Assembly (NCBI GenBank): GCA_910578285.1
Contig: CAJTQL010000011.1
Span: 1 to 63,057, forward strand
DNA: 63,057 bases
Direction: 5' to 3'
Source: an uncultured Helicobacteraceae bacterium
GTDB taxonomy: Bacteria; Campylobacterota; Campylobacteria; Campylobacterales; Helicobacteraceae
The notes under the pieces are model-generated. The model worked only from the letters and a program-made list of their open reading frames with translations. It had not been told where the DNA came from and made no database searches. Position numbers and translations under genes: made by a program. This document shows, one piece after another, positions 50,977 to 60,340 of the stretch; the first letter of the stretch is position 1, and each line of letters opens with the position of its first letter.

Positions 50977-51066
50977 CGTCATTGCGAGCGGGTGAAACAA
51001 GCGCGGCAATCAATGATTCTGGATTGCCCGACACGGCGGATTGTTTCGGCTTTGCCTCGCAATGAT
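50977..51066. repeat. Dispersed CGTCATTG inverted repeat, copy 3
   Basis: CGTCATTGCGAGCG at the left and CCTCGCAATGATA at the right are inverted, with a smaller nested GATTGCC/GGCAATC pair inside. The element could fold as a long hairpin. It lies between a doubtful ORF and the 3' end of ilvC. Confidence 0.75.
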
Positions 51067-51087
51067 AAAAAATATGGCTTAAGTATG

Positions 51088-52113
51088 TTAGTTCTTGTTT
51101 TGGTCAACAAGCTTGTTTGCGCCAATCCAAGGCATCATCGCGCGCAATCGTGTACCCACAAGCTCGACTTGATGTGCGGCAAGATTCTTGCGCTCTGCAT
51201 TCATGCGTGCATAGCCTGCTTTGCGTTCTAAGATAAAGTCTTTCGCAAATCGCCCCTCTTGAATATCTTTTAGAATCTGTTTCATCGCCTTTTTGCTTTC
51301 CTCATTGATGACGCGAGGTCCGCTGACCATATCGCCATATTCAGCGGTATTCGAAATCGAATAGCGCATGTTGGCAAGCCCGCCTTCATAAATCAAATCA
51401 ACAATCAGTTTGAGCTCATGCAAGCATTCAAAATATGCCATTTCTTCGGGATAGCCTGCTTCTGTGAGTGTCTCGAATCCTGCCTTAATTAGGCTTGTAA
51501 CGCCGCCACAAAGCACGGCTTGTTCACCAAAGAGGTCGGTTTCGGTTTCGTCTTTGAATGTTGTTTCGATAATCCCACTGCGCCCGCCTCCGATTGCTGC
51601 AGCGTAACTCAATGCGATGTCCTTAGCATCATTTTTGCTCGTATCTTGCTCGACAGCGATGAGGTCAGGGATTCCGCCACCTTTGACAAACTCGCTACGC
51701 ACGGTATGCCCCGGAGCTTTGGGCGCAACCATAATCACCCCAACACCCTTTGGTGCTTTGATTTGCCCAAAATGGACATTGAATCCATGCCCAAAAGCGA
51801 TGATTTTATCCTCGCAAAGATGAGGCGCGATGTCATTTGCAAACACATCAGCTTGCAATTCATCAGGAATCAAAATCATGACGACATCAGCGGCTTTTGT
51901 TGCTTCGCTCACGGGCAAAACTTGGAAATTTTTTGCTTCTGCTTTTGCCCAGCTTTTGCCCCCTTTGTGCAGCCCAACAATCACATTTACGCCCGAATCG
52001 CGAAGGTTTTCTGCATGCGCATGCCCCTGACTTCCAAAACCGATAATCGCGACTTTTTTCTTTTGAATGAGCTTAAGATCGCAGTCTTTGTCATAATACA
52101 CTTTGAGTGCCAT
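51088..52113 (-). CDS. ilvC: Ketol-acid reductoisomerase
   Basis: IlvC rearranges and reduces acetolactate for valine, leucine and isoleucine synthesis. The 341-residue class I enzyme has the NADPH motif IGFGSQGHAHAENLRDSG, MVAPKAPGHTVR, DLFGEQAVLCGG (metal Asp/Glu) and ECLHELKLIVDLIYEGG. I chose the ATG at 52113 with GGAG 6 bases upstream; a TTG at 52125 would add four residues. It is divergent from ppc. Confidence 0.96.
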   Translation of the reverse strand: MALKVYYDKDCDLKLIQKKKVAIIGFGSQGHAHAENLRDSGVNVIVGLHKGGKSWAKAEAKNFQVLPVSEATKAADVVMILIPDELQADVFANDIAPHLCEDKIIAFGHGFNVHFGQIKAPKGVGVIMVAPKAPGHTVRSEFVKGGGIPDLIAVEQDTSKNDAKDIALSYAAAIGGGRSGIIETTFKDETETDLFGEQAVLCGGVTSLIKAGFETLTEAGYPEEMAYFECLHELKLIVDLIYEGGLANMRYSISNTAEYGDMVSGPRVINEESKKAMKQILKDIQEGRFAKDFILERKAGYARMNAERKNLAAHQVELVGTRLRAMMPWIGANKLVDQNKN

Positions 52114-52166
52114 TGTTTTCTCCAATGTGAATTTATGCTAAAATATAAATCTAGCGTGTAGCGCAT

Positions 52167-52172
52167 TATAAT
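52167..52172 (+). promoter_or_regulatory. -10 box for ppc
   Basis: TATAAT lies 42 bases before the ppc ATG in the ilvC-ppc divergent region. The inverted repeat at 52180-52199 lies at or just after the expected start of transcription. Confidence 0.5.
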
Positions 52173-52179
52173 CCCAAAA

Positions 52180-52199
52180 GCTTTAGAAATGTCTAAAGC
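52180..52199 (+). promoter_or_regulatory. Inverted repeat in the ppc leader
   Basis: GCTTTAGA-AATG-TCTAAAGC is a perfect 8-bp stem with a 4-base loop, ending 15 bases before the ppc ATG and just before its AAGGA. In RNA it could mask the ribosome binding site; in DNA it could be an operator overlapping the transcription start. Confidence 0.45.
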
Positions 52200-52214
52200 A
52201 TTCAAGGAATCGCC

Positions 52215-54863
52215 ATGAAAAGCACATTTGATACGCTCAAACAGGGAGCCGAGTTTGCCTCTGAACTGATGATGATTCTCCTTGAGTTGCGTGCGCCACA
52301 TATTGTGCCCAATTTTCTTGCCCTCAAAAACCGCTTTGCCCAAACGCCGCTGCCCACATTGCATGAATGCGAGCTGCAGAAGGAGTATCTACCCGAGCTT
52401 ATCCATGCATTCTCGCTGTATAATATGCTGTTCAACATTATTGAAGAACGTACCAAAACGCGCCACCGCAATGGAAGCAATCTCTTGCTTGACACCATCG
52501 AAGAGCTCGAACAAACCTTTGACCGCTGCGATATTCTGCAAAGCCTCGAAACGCTCGAGTTTTATCCTGTCTTTACTGCTCACCCAACAGAATCGCGCCG
52601 TCGTACGTTTCTGGAATCACATCATGACATCTATAATTTACTCGATAAAATCTATTCTGCACCAAATGAGCGTGAATCGAAGCTTTATCTCGATAGGCTC
52701 ATTTATCGCCTTGTATTATTATGGAATACACCGCTTGTGCGCAACGAGAAGATAGAAGTCTTATTTGAGCTTGACAATCTGCTCTATATCATCGAAAGCT
52801 CGTTGCTAGGAAGCGCGCTGAAGAGTGCAAAGCAGATTGCAAATATTTTGCAAAAACCGCTGACACATTCGCCCATTCGGCTTGGGAGCTGGATTGGTGG
52901 CGATAGAGATGGCAATCCAAATGTGAATAATGATGTCATGCTCAAGGTGATGAAGATTGCGCACGAAAATATCATCAAAATCTATCTCAAACGCATTGTG
53001 CGACTCTCGCGCGAACTCTCGCATTCGAGCGATTTATGCACGCCAACACAGGCTTTGCGCGATTCATTGGCGCTTGAAATCGCACATCTCCCATCTTCGC
53101 TTGCTACCTTGCATCAGTATGAGCCTTTTCGCGCGAAGTTGCGACTTATGCGCCAAAAGCTCGAGAATCGGTTGATTTATGTCAATAATCCCACATCGGT
53201 TGATTTTGTTTACAAACATAGCAGTGAGTTGATTGCTGATATTGACTTGCTCATTGGGAGTATGGATAGTATCAGCGCAACCTTTTTGCGTGAGTTTCGT
53301 AATCTCGTTTTGATTGCAGGATTTCATCTCTTTACGCTTGATTTTCGCGAGCATCGCGACACAATCGGTATGGCAATTGAGGAGATTTTTGCGCTTTTGG
53401 GCTATGTGCAGGGCGATTTTTGGAATCTGCCCAAGACACGAAAGATTGAGATTCTCAACACCGCACTTGCTGCGCCACCCATTGTGTTGCAATCACTCAT
53501 TGGCAAGGTTTCGCATAGTACCGAAGAGATGCTGTGTGCATTTTTGCAAATCACATGGGCAAGGAAGCGCATTAGCAAGAGGGTTTTGCATAGCTTCATC
53601 ATCTCAATGACGCAAGATTCTGCCGATTTGCTCGCTGTGCTATGGTTTGCAAAACAAAGCGGGCTGTGGGTGCAGGGCAGCAAGGCGAGAATCTCGATTA
53701 CGCCATTGCTTGAAACGATTGATGATTTGCAAAAAGTAGGCGAGATTCTGCATGATCTTTGTGCAAATCCCTATTACCGCGATTATCTGACACAACATGG
53801 CAACACACAAGAGATTATGATTGGCTATTCAGATAGCAGCAAAGATGGTGGGATTTTTACAAGCAACTATTCCCTCAATGCTGCCATCAATGACCTCATG
53901 GCGCTCAAAGATGAGATTGGAATCTCGTTTAAGCTTTTCCATGGGCGCGGTGGGAGCGTCAGCCGTGGTGGTGGCAAGCTCGAAACAGCACTTTTTGCTT
54001 CTCCGCCACAAAGTGTCGCAGGGTTTCTCAAAACGACAGAACAAGGCGAGGTGATTGCCGCCAAATATCTCAACCGCTCGAATGCGTCCTATCATTTCAC
54101 GACAACTCTTGCCGCATTGCTCAAATGCTCCGTGAATGACAGATTCCATATCAAGGCACACAAAGAAAGCGAGGCACAAAGGCAGCTTTTGCAAAAAATG
54201 AGCGCCATTTCGCGAAAGAAATACCGCTCGCTTATTTATGAAACAGATGGCTTTATCGACTATTTCAAAGAGGCGACACCCATTCGCTTTATCCAGCAGC
54301 TCAACATCGGCTCGCGTCCGAGCAAGCGCAGAGACACGCAGCGCGTGGAGGATTTGCGCGCGATTCCATGGGTGTTTGCTTGGACACAGAATCGCGCGAT
54401 TCTGCCTGCATGGTTTGGTGTGGGCAGTGGGTGTGAGGGCATGAAAGATGAACATGGGATTTTGCAACAATGCTATGCAAACGTTCCTTTTTTCAAGGTA
54501 ACAATCGATAATATTGCACGTTCGCTATTGAAAGTCAATCTGCAGATTGCGAGCTTGTATCAACAATTCGTGAAAAATATCGCATTACGTGAGCAGATTT
54601 TTGACATTATTTGTGCTGAATATGCCCTCACATTAGCTTGGGTGAAAGAAATTCGCAATGAAAAAGAGCTGCTTGCAAACGAGCCAACATTACGTGAATC
54701 GCTGTTGTTACGCAACCCAACGATTGATGCAATCAATTTTTTTCAAGTTGAGCTTATCAAAGAATTTGAAGAATCGCACTATGATGAGCGCAGGCAAAGG
54801 CTGACAAAGCTCATTGCTAGCACAATTGTGGGCATTGCGCAAGGCATGAAAAATACAGGATAG
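52215..54863 (+). CDS. ppc: Phosphoenolpyruvate carboxylase
   Basis: Ppc carboxylates PEP to oxaloacetate, refilling the TCA cycle. The 882-residue protein has the catalytic FTAHPTESRRRT near residue 121, GSWIGGDRDGNPNV near 220, KLFHGRGGSVSRGGG near 574, and the C-terminal NPTIDAINFFQVELIKEF close to the usual QN-x-G end. H. pylori lacks this enzyme as far as I recall, so the anaplerotic route differs here. AAGGAA precedes the ATG. The HDOD gene follows after 6 bases. Confidence 0.96.
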   Translation: MKSTFDTLKQGAEFASELMMILLELRAPHIVPNFLALKNRFAQTPLPTLHECELQKEYLPELIHAFSLYNMLFNIIEERTKTRHRNGSNLLLDTIEELEQTFDRCDILQSLETLEFYPVFTAHPTESRRRTFLESHHDIYNLLDKIYSAPNERESKLYLDRLIYRLVLLWNTPLVRNEKIEVLFELDNLLYIIESSLLGSALKSAKQIANILQKPLTHSPIRLGSWIGGDRDGNPNVNNDVMLKVMKIAHENIIKIYLKRIVRLSRELSHSSDLCTPTQALRDSLALEIAHLPSSLATLHQYEPFRAKLRLMRQKLENRLIYVNNPTSVDFVYKHSSELIADIDLLIGSMDSISATFLREFRNLVLIAGFHLFTLDFREHRDTIGMAIEEIFALLGYVQGDFWNLPKTRKIEILNTALAAPPIVLQSLIGKVSHSTEEMLCAFLQITWARKRISKRVLHSFIISMTQDSADLLAVLWFAKQSGLWVQGSKARISITPLLETIDDLQKVGEILHDLCANPYYRDYLTQHGNTQEIMIGYSDSSKDGGIFTSNYSLNAAINDLMALKDEIGISFKLFHGRGGSVSRGGGKLETALFASPPQSVAGFLKTTEQGEVIAAKYLNRSNASYHFTTTLAALLKCSVNDRFHIKAHKESEAQRQLLQKMSAISRKKYRSLIYETDGFIDYFKEATPIRFIQQLNIGSRPSKRRDTQRVEDLRAIPWVFAWTQNRAILPAWFGVGSGCEGMKDEHGILQQCYANVPFFKVTIDNIARSLLKVNLQIASLYQQFVKNIALREQIFDIICAEYALTLAWVKEIRNEKELLANEPTLRESLLLRNPTIDAINFFQVELIKEFEESHYDERRQRLTKLIASTIVGIAQGMKNTG

Positions 54864-54869
54864 GACACG

Positions 54870-55688
54870 ATGAAATCAGAGATTATTCAAAATATCAAAA
54901 GCTTGCCTGTCATTCCCGAGAGTGTACGCAAGATTCAAGAAGTGTGTAGCGATGCGCGTTCAAGCATCGCTGATGTTGTCAAGATTGTCGAAAAAGACCC
55001 GATTTTAACCGCAAGCCTTTTGCGTACTGCAAATTCACCATTGTATGGATTTGCACGTGAGGTGAATACAATTTCGCAAGCCATTTCGCTCTTTGGAATG
55101 AGCACCATCAAAGGCTTTGCGATTGTAACGGTCATTCGGAGTCGTTTCAAAATCGACCTCTCGCCATACAACCTAAGCGATAAGGATTTTCTACGTACAG
55201 CAGAGTTGCAAAACGCATTTATGGTGCGTTGGATTTCCAAATCCAATCGCACATTGCTCGACTTGCTCGCTCCCGCATCATTTTTGCTCGAAATGGGCGT
55301 GGTGATTTTGAGCAATGTGCTCATTCAAAAAAATGAACAAGAAATCTTTCAAAAAAAGCTACAAAAGCGCGTTGTTATGCCAATTGTTGAGATTGAGCGC
55401 GATGTGTTTGGCATGAGTTCCTACGAAGCTGCTGCCGAACTGTTTGAGTATTGGAATTTTGATAAATCACTCATAACAATAATGCGCAATATCCAAACAC
55501 CAGAGAATGTCGCCAAGAATCTGCGCCGCTATGCCTATGCGCTTAGTGCTGTGCAAAGTCTGATTTCTCTCTATGATGCTTTTAGTGATGAACAGATTCA
55601 AAATGCCACAAGACTTGCAAAAATGGGGCATTTCCAAGAACATCTCTTTGATTCTACACTCAATGACTTTCAAAAAATCTTGCAATAG
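54870..55688 (+). CDS. HDOD domain signalling protein
   Basis: The 272-residue protein carries an N-terminal HDOD domain: IKSLPVIPESVRKIQEVCSD, VVKIVEKDPILTASLLRTAN, SPLYGFAREVNTISQAISLF and GMSTIKGFAIV. HDOD proteins lack the HD hydrolase metal residues and act in regulation; a Campylobacter jejuni homologue is needed for motility. No output domain is attached. It lies 6 bases after ppc and overlaps rnr by 26 bases. Confidence 0.88.
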   Translation: MKSEIIQNIKSLPVIPESVRKIQEVCSDARSSIADVVKIVEKDPILTASLLRTANSPLYGFAREVNTISQAISLFGMSTIKGFAIVTVIRSRFKIDLSPYNLSDKDFLRTAELQNAFMVRWISKSNRTLLDLLAPASFLLEMGVVILSNVLIQKNEQEIFQKKLQKRVVMPIVEIERDVFGMSSYEAAAELFEYWNFDKSLITIMRNIQTPENVAKNLRRYAYALSAVQSLISLYDAFSDEQIQNATRLAKMGHFQEHLFDSTLNDFQKILQ

Positions 55689-57336
55689 CTCATTACCTTT
55701 TGTGGGCTATCTTTGCACGTACCAAGCGCGTTTGTGTGTACGTCATCTCAAAACAAATCAGATTTTGCCTGTTGCAGCAAGCCAAAAGTCGTTGCGCGCG
55801 TTGCCGCAAGAAACGCTCTTTCTCATCAAAGACAGAACAATCCTTTCGGTTTTGGGGCATATCAGCGACCCTGCTGTTGATGAAAAAATCATTCTTGCAA
55901 GCTTGCCTCACCGCACATTTGCGCCCGATGTTATGCGTGAATGTGCAAGTTTTGAGGGGCTTTCGGATTCGATTCTTTCGATGTATCCACAGCGCATAGA
56001 TTTATCTCATCTTTGTTTTTGTACGATTGACCCGATAGATGCTAAAGATTTTGATGATGCGATTTGTTATGATTTTACAACGGGCGAGCTCTTTGTGGCA
56101 ATCGCTGATGTGAGCGAGTTTGTCGCGCCTTTTAGCGCACTCGACAAAGCCGCACGTATGCGCGCATTTTCGCTCTATCTGCCGCACAAGTGTCTACCGA
56201 TGTTGCCACCCATTCTTAGCGAGGAGCTCTGCTCGCTGAAGCCTCACAAGAAGCGGCTGGCTTTTGTATGGAAGTTTCGGTTGCATCGTGGACATGCGAA
56301 GGTGTTGCGCACAGAATGTATGCTCGCTATCATTGAATCCAAAGCGAGGCTGCATTATGACGAAGTCGACACGATATTGCAACGCGCCGCGCCAAAGACA
56401 GATATAGAATCGATGTTGCTCGCACTCTTTGTTCAGACATCACGTTTGCGCAAGCGGCGATTGAAGACGGGCTATGATTTTCGCGTAAGCGAGAATCGCT
56501 TGCTGCTTGATAGCACGCAGAATCTGCTCGAGATTCACACAGCCACTCCGAGTATGGCACATAGCCTTGTTGAAGAGGCGATGTTGCTTGCAAATCTCGC
56601 AAGCGCAGAGATGCTTGCGCAACATTTCAAAACCGCACTCTATCGCACACATCGCTCCCCGAATATGGGCAAATTGCGACAGCTTTTTGCCGAACTCTAT
56701 GCGTTTGGGTACGATACAGGCACGCTTGCTAAATCGCAGTTTCATACAAGGATTGCAGAGATTCAAAAGCAGGCAAATCGGCGCAAGCAACGTGGCGAAA
56801 TTGATAAAATTATTATAAAAAGCTTTGCGCAAGCGCGCTATGCACCCATTGCTTCGGCGCATTTTGGGCTTGGATTTCCTCTTTATACCCATTTTACCTC
56901 GCCGATTCGCCGCTATGTCGACCTCTGTGTGCATCGTCTGCTCAAAGCTGTGCTTATGGGCAAAAAGGTTGGGCAGGTTGTGCAAAATCTTGATGAGATT
57001 TGTGAGATTTGCAACACAAAAGAACGTGAGCTTGCTTGTGCAGTCTGTGACTTTTGCGACAGAATCTATGCACGTGCCGCACAAAAATTGCTTGGCAACA
57101 CGGTTGAAGCGACTATCATCATGCCAGCAGAGTCGAATCTCCCAGCCATTTTGCGCGCCGATTCTCTTCTAGTCGGTGCGCGACTTTTTGCACAGCATTG
57201 CGAGCTACCGCTTTTGACAAAAGTGCATGTGCGCATTGAATATGTCAATCTCATACGTGCACGTATTGTGTGTAAGATTCTTGGTGAGGCAAGGCAGGAG
57301 GACAGAAAACAAGCGCGAAAGGCAAGAGATGTATAA
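55663..57336 (+). CDS. rnr: Ribonuclease R family (RNB) exoribonuclease, short form
   Basis: This is a 3'-5' exoribonuclease. The 557-residue protein has the RNB active site TIDPIDAKDFDDAICYDF (four metal Asp), with GYDF and HFTSPIRRYVDL downstream. Typical RNase R is over 640 residues: here the N-terminal cold-shock part is short and the C-terminal S1 domain is cut to about 90 residues without clear S1 sequence. I chose the ATG at 55663, inside the HDOD end; earlier in-frame ATGs are buried deeper in that gene. It overlaps holA by 8 bases. Confidence 0.9.
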   Translation: MTFKKSCNSSLPFVGYLCTYQARLCVRHLKTNQILPVAASQKSLRALPQETLFLIKDRTILSVLGHISDPAVDEKIILASLPHRTFAPDVMRECASFEGLSDSILSMYPQRIDLSHLCFCTIDPIDAKDFDDAICYDFTTGELFVAIADVSEFVAPFSALDKAARMRAFSLYLPHKCLPMLPPILSEELCSLKPHKKRLAFVWKFRLHRGHAKVLRTECMLAIIESKARLHYDEVDTILQRAAPKTDIESMLLALFVQTSRLRKRRLKTGYDFRVSENRLLLDSTQNLLEIHTATPSMAHSLVEEAMLLANLASAEMLAQHFKTALYRTHRSPNMGKLRQLFAELYAFGYDTGTLAKSQFHTRIAEIQKQANRRKQRGEIDKIIIKSFAQARYAPIASAHFGLGFPLYTHFTSPIRRYVDLCVHRLLKAVLMGKKVGQVVQNLDEICEICNTKERELACAVCDFCDRIYARAAQKLLGNTVEATIIMPAESNLPAILRADSLLVGARLFAQHCELPLLTKVHVRIEYVNLIRARIVCKILGEARQEDRKQARKARDV

Positions 57337-58312
57337 AAAAGAATTTATGCAAAAATATGTTTCTCCACGCAAGATTCCAAGCGCGATGTTGTTCTATGGG
57401 CATAGTTTTTCGGTGGATTATATGGCAAATCTCGTACTTTCTGTGCTCGATTGTAGCGAGGACGAACTCACAAAAATCTATTTTGATGAATACCAATTCA
57501 AGAATCTCTATGAGCTTGTTCTTAGCCCATCTTTATTTGCCGCTCGCAGTGTATTTTTAGTCAAGATTCATAAAAAAATTCCCAAAAAAGATATTGCAAC
57601 CCTTATAGAACGCAAGAGTCAAGCTGTAACGTTGATTCTTTGTTTCTATCAAGCGGGCGATATGCAGGGGTATGCGAGCGATTGCCGCGAAATGGATAGC
57701 GCTTTCAAGGGGGGCGTGAGCGTGCGATTTTTTGAGCCCAACGCATTTGAAAGCACACATTTGTTGCGCGAGATAGCGCAAGCGGCAAATCTCAAGATTG
57801 ATAATGCAAATCTTATGGAGCTGTTTCATCACCACAATGGGGATTTTTATTTGATTGAAGGAGATATAAAAAAGCTTGCGACACTCGGGCATGAGGTTAG
57901 TGCCAAAGACATCAGAGACCATGTCTTTGGGCTTGCTTCGTGGAATCTGGACGCATTGTGCCTTGGGTTTTTTGAGAAAAAGGATTGCCTCTCAATGGCG
58001 TCAAATATGCTACAAAGCGGTAGTAGCGCGCGTGAAATCATCATGGGAATGGAGAGTTTTTTCATGCGCTTTTTCTTAGTGTTTTGCCATAACAAAATCT
58101 ATGGCAGAACCGATTTTAGCGAGATTTTTGGCTATACGCCGCCTGTGCATGTGCAGAAGAATTTTGATTGGGCATTGCGTCTTAGCGAGCTGCAATATCA
58201 GCAGCTTTTTGAGGTTTTGCAAAGCGGCTTTTTGCAAATCCTTCAACGAGGGAGCGATACAGAACGTGAAGTTTTTAGCGTTTTAATCAAACTTCAAGCA
58301 ATTTTTCGCTAG
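57329..58312 (+). CDS. holA: DNA polymerase III subunit delta
   Basis: HolA opens the sliding clamp in the clamp loader. The 327-residue protein is divergent, but AMLFYGHSFSVDYMANLVLS, LYELVLSPSLFAARSVFLVK and NLKIDNANLMELFHHHNGDF-YLIEGDIKKLATLG follow the HolA order, and the rnr-holA-rpsF order matches H. pylori. I chose the ATG at 57329, with AAAGG 7 bases upstream. Confidence 0.88.
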   Translation: MYKKEFMQKYVSPRKIPSAMLFYGHSFSVDYMANLVLSVLDCSEDELTKIYFDEYQFKNLYELVLSPSLFAARSVFLVKIHKKIPKKDIATLIERKSQAVTLILCFYQAGDMQGYASDCREMDSAFKGGVSVRFFEPNAFESTHLLREIAQAANLKIDNANLMELFHHHNGDFYLIEGDIKKLATLGHEVSAKDIRDHVFGLASWNLDALCLGFFEKKDCLSMASNMLQSGSSAREIIMGMESFFMRFFLVFCHNKIYGRTDFSEIFGYTPPVHVQKNFDWALRLSELQYQQLFEVLQSGFLQILQRGSDTEREVFSVLIKLQAIFR

Positions 58313-58315
58313 AAT
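58310..58315 (+). promoter_or_regulatory. -10 box for rpsF-ssb-rpsR
   Basis: TAGAAT overlaps the holA stop and lies 60 bases before the rpsF ATG. It is a plausible promoter for the ribosomal-protein operon, with no TG extension. Confidence 0.35.
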
Positions 58316-58374
58316 GCCCCTTTTATTTCCTTGCTCTTTTTGATAGAAAAGGGCGCAAACCAAAAGGAGAAATG

Positions 58375-58818
58375 ATGCGACATTATGAGACAATGTTTGT
58401 GGTGAAACCCACACTCACAAGTGAGGAGAACACCGCTAGAATCGAGGATTTTAAGAATGCCATTATCAAAAATGGCGGCGAGATTGCAGCAACACTTGAT
58501 ATGGGGCTGCGCAATCTTGCCTATGAAATCAACAAAAATAAACGCGGATATTATTTCGTGATTTATTTCAAAGCTCCCCCTACACTTGTGCTAGAGCTTG
58601 AACGTCTCTACCGAATCAGCGAAGATATTCTTCGTTTTATCGTGATTAAATATGACAATAAAAAGGAACAAAAAGCATGGCATACACTTGTCGAACAAGC
58701 CAAACAAGGAATCATGCCAAGCTTTAAGCGCGCTGAACGCGAACGTGAGCCACGTTATGAGCGAAGTGAGCGCGAGAGACCTGCTGAAGCGCAAGAGAAC
58801 GATTCGGGCGAAGAATAG
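58375..58818 (+). CDS. rpsF: 30S ribosomal protein S6
   Basis: The 147-residue protein starts MRHYETMFVVKPTLTSEENT and has MGLRNLAYEINKNKRGYYFV-IYF, the S6 core. The C-terminal 45 residues are a charged Arg/Glu-rich extension, longer than in E. coli. I chose the second of two adjacent ATGs because AAAGGAG then has 5-base spacing. It is followed by ssb and rpsR, the standard order. Confidence 0.96.
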   Translation: MRHYETMFVVKPTLTSEENTARIEDFKNAIIKNGGEIAATLDMGLRNLAYEINKNKRGYYFVIYFKAPPTLVLELERLYRISEDILRFIVIKYDNKKEQKAWHTLVEQAKQGIMPSFKRAEREREPRYERSERERPAEAQENDSGEE

Positions 58819-58826
58819 GCGAAAAG

Positions 58827-59297
58827 ATGTACAATCGTATTATTCTAGTAGGGAATCTCACCCGTGATGTTGAGCTGCGTTACTTACCTAGCGGCTCTGC
58901 TGTGGCAAAGATTGGGATTGCAACCAATCGCCGCTTTAAGAAACAAGATGGCTCAATGGACGATGAGGTTTGTTTTGTCGATGTGAGTCTTTTTGGACGC
59001 ACGGCAGAAGTGGCAAATCAGTATCTCAAAAAGGGCTCAAAAGTTTTGATTGAGGGGCGCTTGGTGCTTGAAAGCTGGGTTGACCAAGGCGGGCAGAAAC
59101 GTTCAAAGCATTCTGTCCGTGCTGATTCGATGCAGATGATGGATAGCAAAGGTTCTGCGCCTACAACATACGATGATGATGCCTTGCCACAAAATCATGG
59201 CTATGATTCGAGTGCCAATATGGCAAAACAGCCACAAAAAGAAAACGCTTCCGACATTCCTGATATTAATGTCGAAGATGATGATATACCATTCTAA
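58827..59297 (+). CDS. ssb: Single-stranded DNA-binding protein
   Basis: The 156-residue protein has the OB fold (MYNRIILVGNLTRDVELRYL, FGRTAEVANQYLKKGSKVLI-EGRL), a Gln/Asn/Ser linker and the acidic tip EDDDIPF that recruits repair and replication proteins. GGCGAAAAG precedes the ATG, 8 bases after rpsF. Confidence 0.97.
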   Translation: MYNRIILVGNLTRDVELRYLPSGSAVAKIGIATNRRFKKQDGSMDDEVCFVDVSLFGRTAEVANQYLKKGSKVLIEGRLVLESWVDQGGQKRSKHSVRADSMQMMDSKGSAPTTYDDDALPQNHGYDSSANMAKQPQKENASDIPDINVEDDDIPF

Positions 59298-59308
59298 AAG
59301 GAGACACA

Positions 59309-59569
59309 ATGGCAGAGAAAAAACGATATTCAAAGCGCTATTGCCGCTACACAGAAGCAAAAGTTGAGTTTATCGACTACAAAAACATCGATATGTTGAA
59401 GCATTCCTTATCGGAACGTTATAAAATCATGCCTCGCCGCTTGACAGGGAATTCTAAAAAATGGCAAGAACGTGTTGAGGTTGCGATTAAACGTGCGCGA
59501 CATATGGCGCTCATTCCCTACATTATCGATGGCAAGCGCGTTGTCGAATCGCCCTTTAGGAATCAATAG
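59309..59569 (+). CDS. rpsR: 30S ribosomal protein S18
   Basis: The 86-residue protein has the S18 pattern FIDYKNIDMLKHSLSERYKI-MPRRLTGNSKKWQERVEVAI-KRARHMALIPY. The N-terminus retains one Cys (YCRYTEAK). AAAAGGAG precedes the ATG. murI starts 5 bases after the stop. Confidence 0.97.
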   Translation: MAEKKRYSKRYCRYTEAKVEFIDYKNIDMLKHSLSERYKIMPRRLTGNSKKWQERVEVAIKRARHMALIPYIIDGKRVVESPFRNQ

Positions 59570-59574
59570 CTGCA

Positions 59575-60330
59575 ATGAGCAACACAGGTGCGGTGGGCAT
59601 TTTTGATTCAGGCATTGGCGGCGTAACTGTGTTGCGCGAGCTCGTGTCGCTCTTGCCAAACGAACGTTTTATCTATTATGGCGATAGCGGCAATTTTCCA
59701 TATGGCGAAAAGAGTGCCGAGAAAATCCGCGAACTCTCATTTGGGATTGTGGATTTTTTGCTTGCAAATGGTTGCAAGATGATTGTGATTGCCTGCAATG
59801 CCTCGACTGCATCGGCGCTTGATGCGCTGCAAAAGGCATTTTCTGTCCCTGTGATTGGCGTCATTGGCAATGGCGCAAAGGCGGCAGCGGCAAAAACGCG
59901 CAACAAGAAAATCTGCATTCTTGCCACGCGATTCACGGTGAACAATAAGGCGTATGTGCATGCACTCAAGGCGATTGATACAAATATCGAGATTAGCCAA
60001 ATTGCCTGTCCACATCTTGCAACCGTGATAGAAGAAGGTTGGCATGCAACAAAAGAGCAAGAAGAGCTACTCTCAAGCTACACGAGTCAGATTGACAGAG
60101 ATGTCGATACGCTCGTTTTGGGTTGCACGCATTATCCGCTGATTGAGCATGATATTGCGCGGAGGTTTCCGCATACAATCATCAATCCTGCCTTTGAAAC
60201 AGCGCTGCAAGCAAAGCAGATTCTCGTTGACAACGCGTTGCAAAGCCCCAATACAACTCCGCACCCCAACAATGTTCTTTTTTGTGTCAATGCCGACATG
60301 AAAAAAATCTCCGAAATCGCGCGTTTATGA
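59575..60330 (+). CDS. murI: Glutamate racemase
   Basis: MurI makes D-glutamate for peptidoglycan. The 251-residue protein has GIFDSGIGGVTVLREL (catalytic-site Asp), YYGDSGNFPYGEKS, the first active Cys in VIACNASTASAL and the second in VLGCTHYPLI. It follows rpsR closely and has no clear promoter of its own. Confidence 0.96.
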   Translation: MSNTGAVGIFDSGIGGVTVLRELVSLLPNERFIYYGDSGNFPYGEKSAEKIRELSFGIVDFLLANGCKMIVIACNASTASALDALQKAFSVPVIGVIGNGAKAAAAKTRNKKICILATRFTVNNKAYVHALKAIDTNIEISQIACPHLATVIEEGWHATKEQEELLSSYTSQIDRDVDTLVLGCTHYPLIEHDIARRFPHTIINPAFETALQAKQILVDNALQSPNTTPHPNNVLFCVNADMKKISEIARL

Positions 60331-60340
60331 TTGGACTCCC

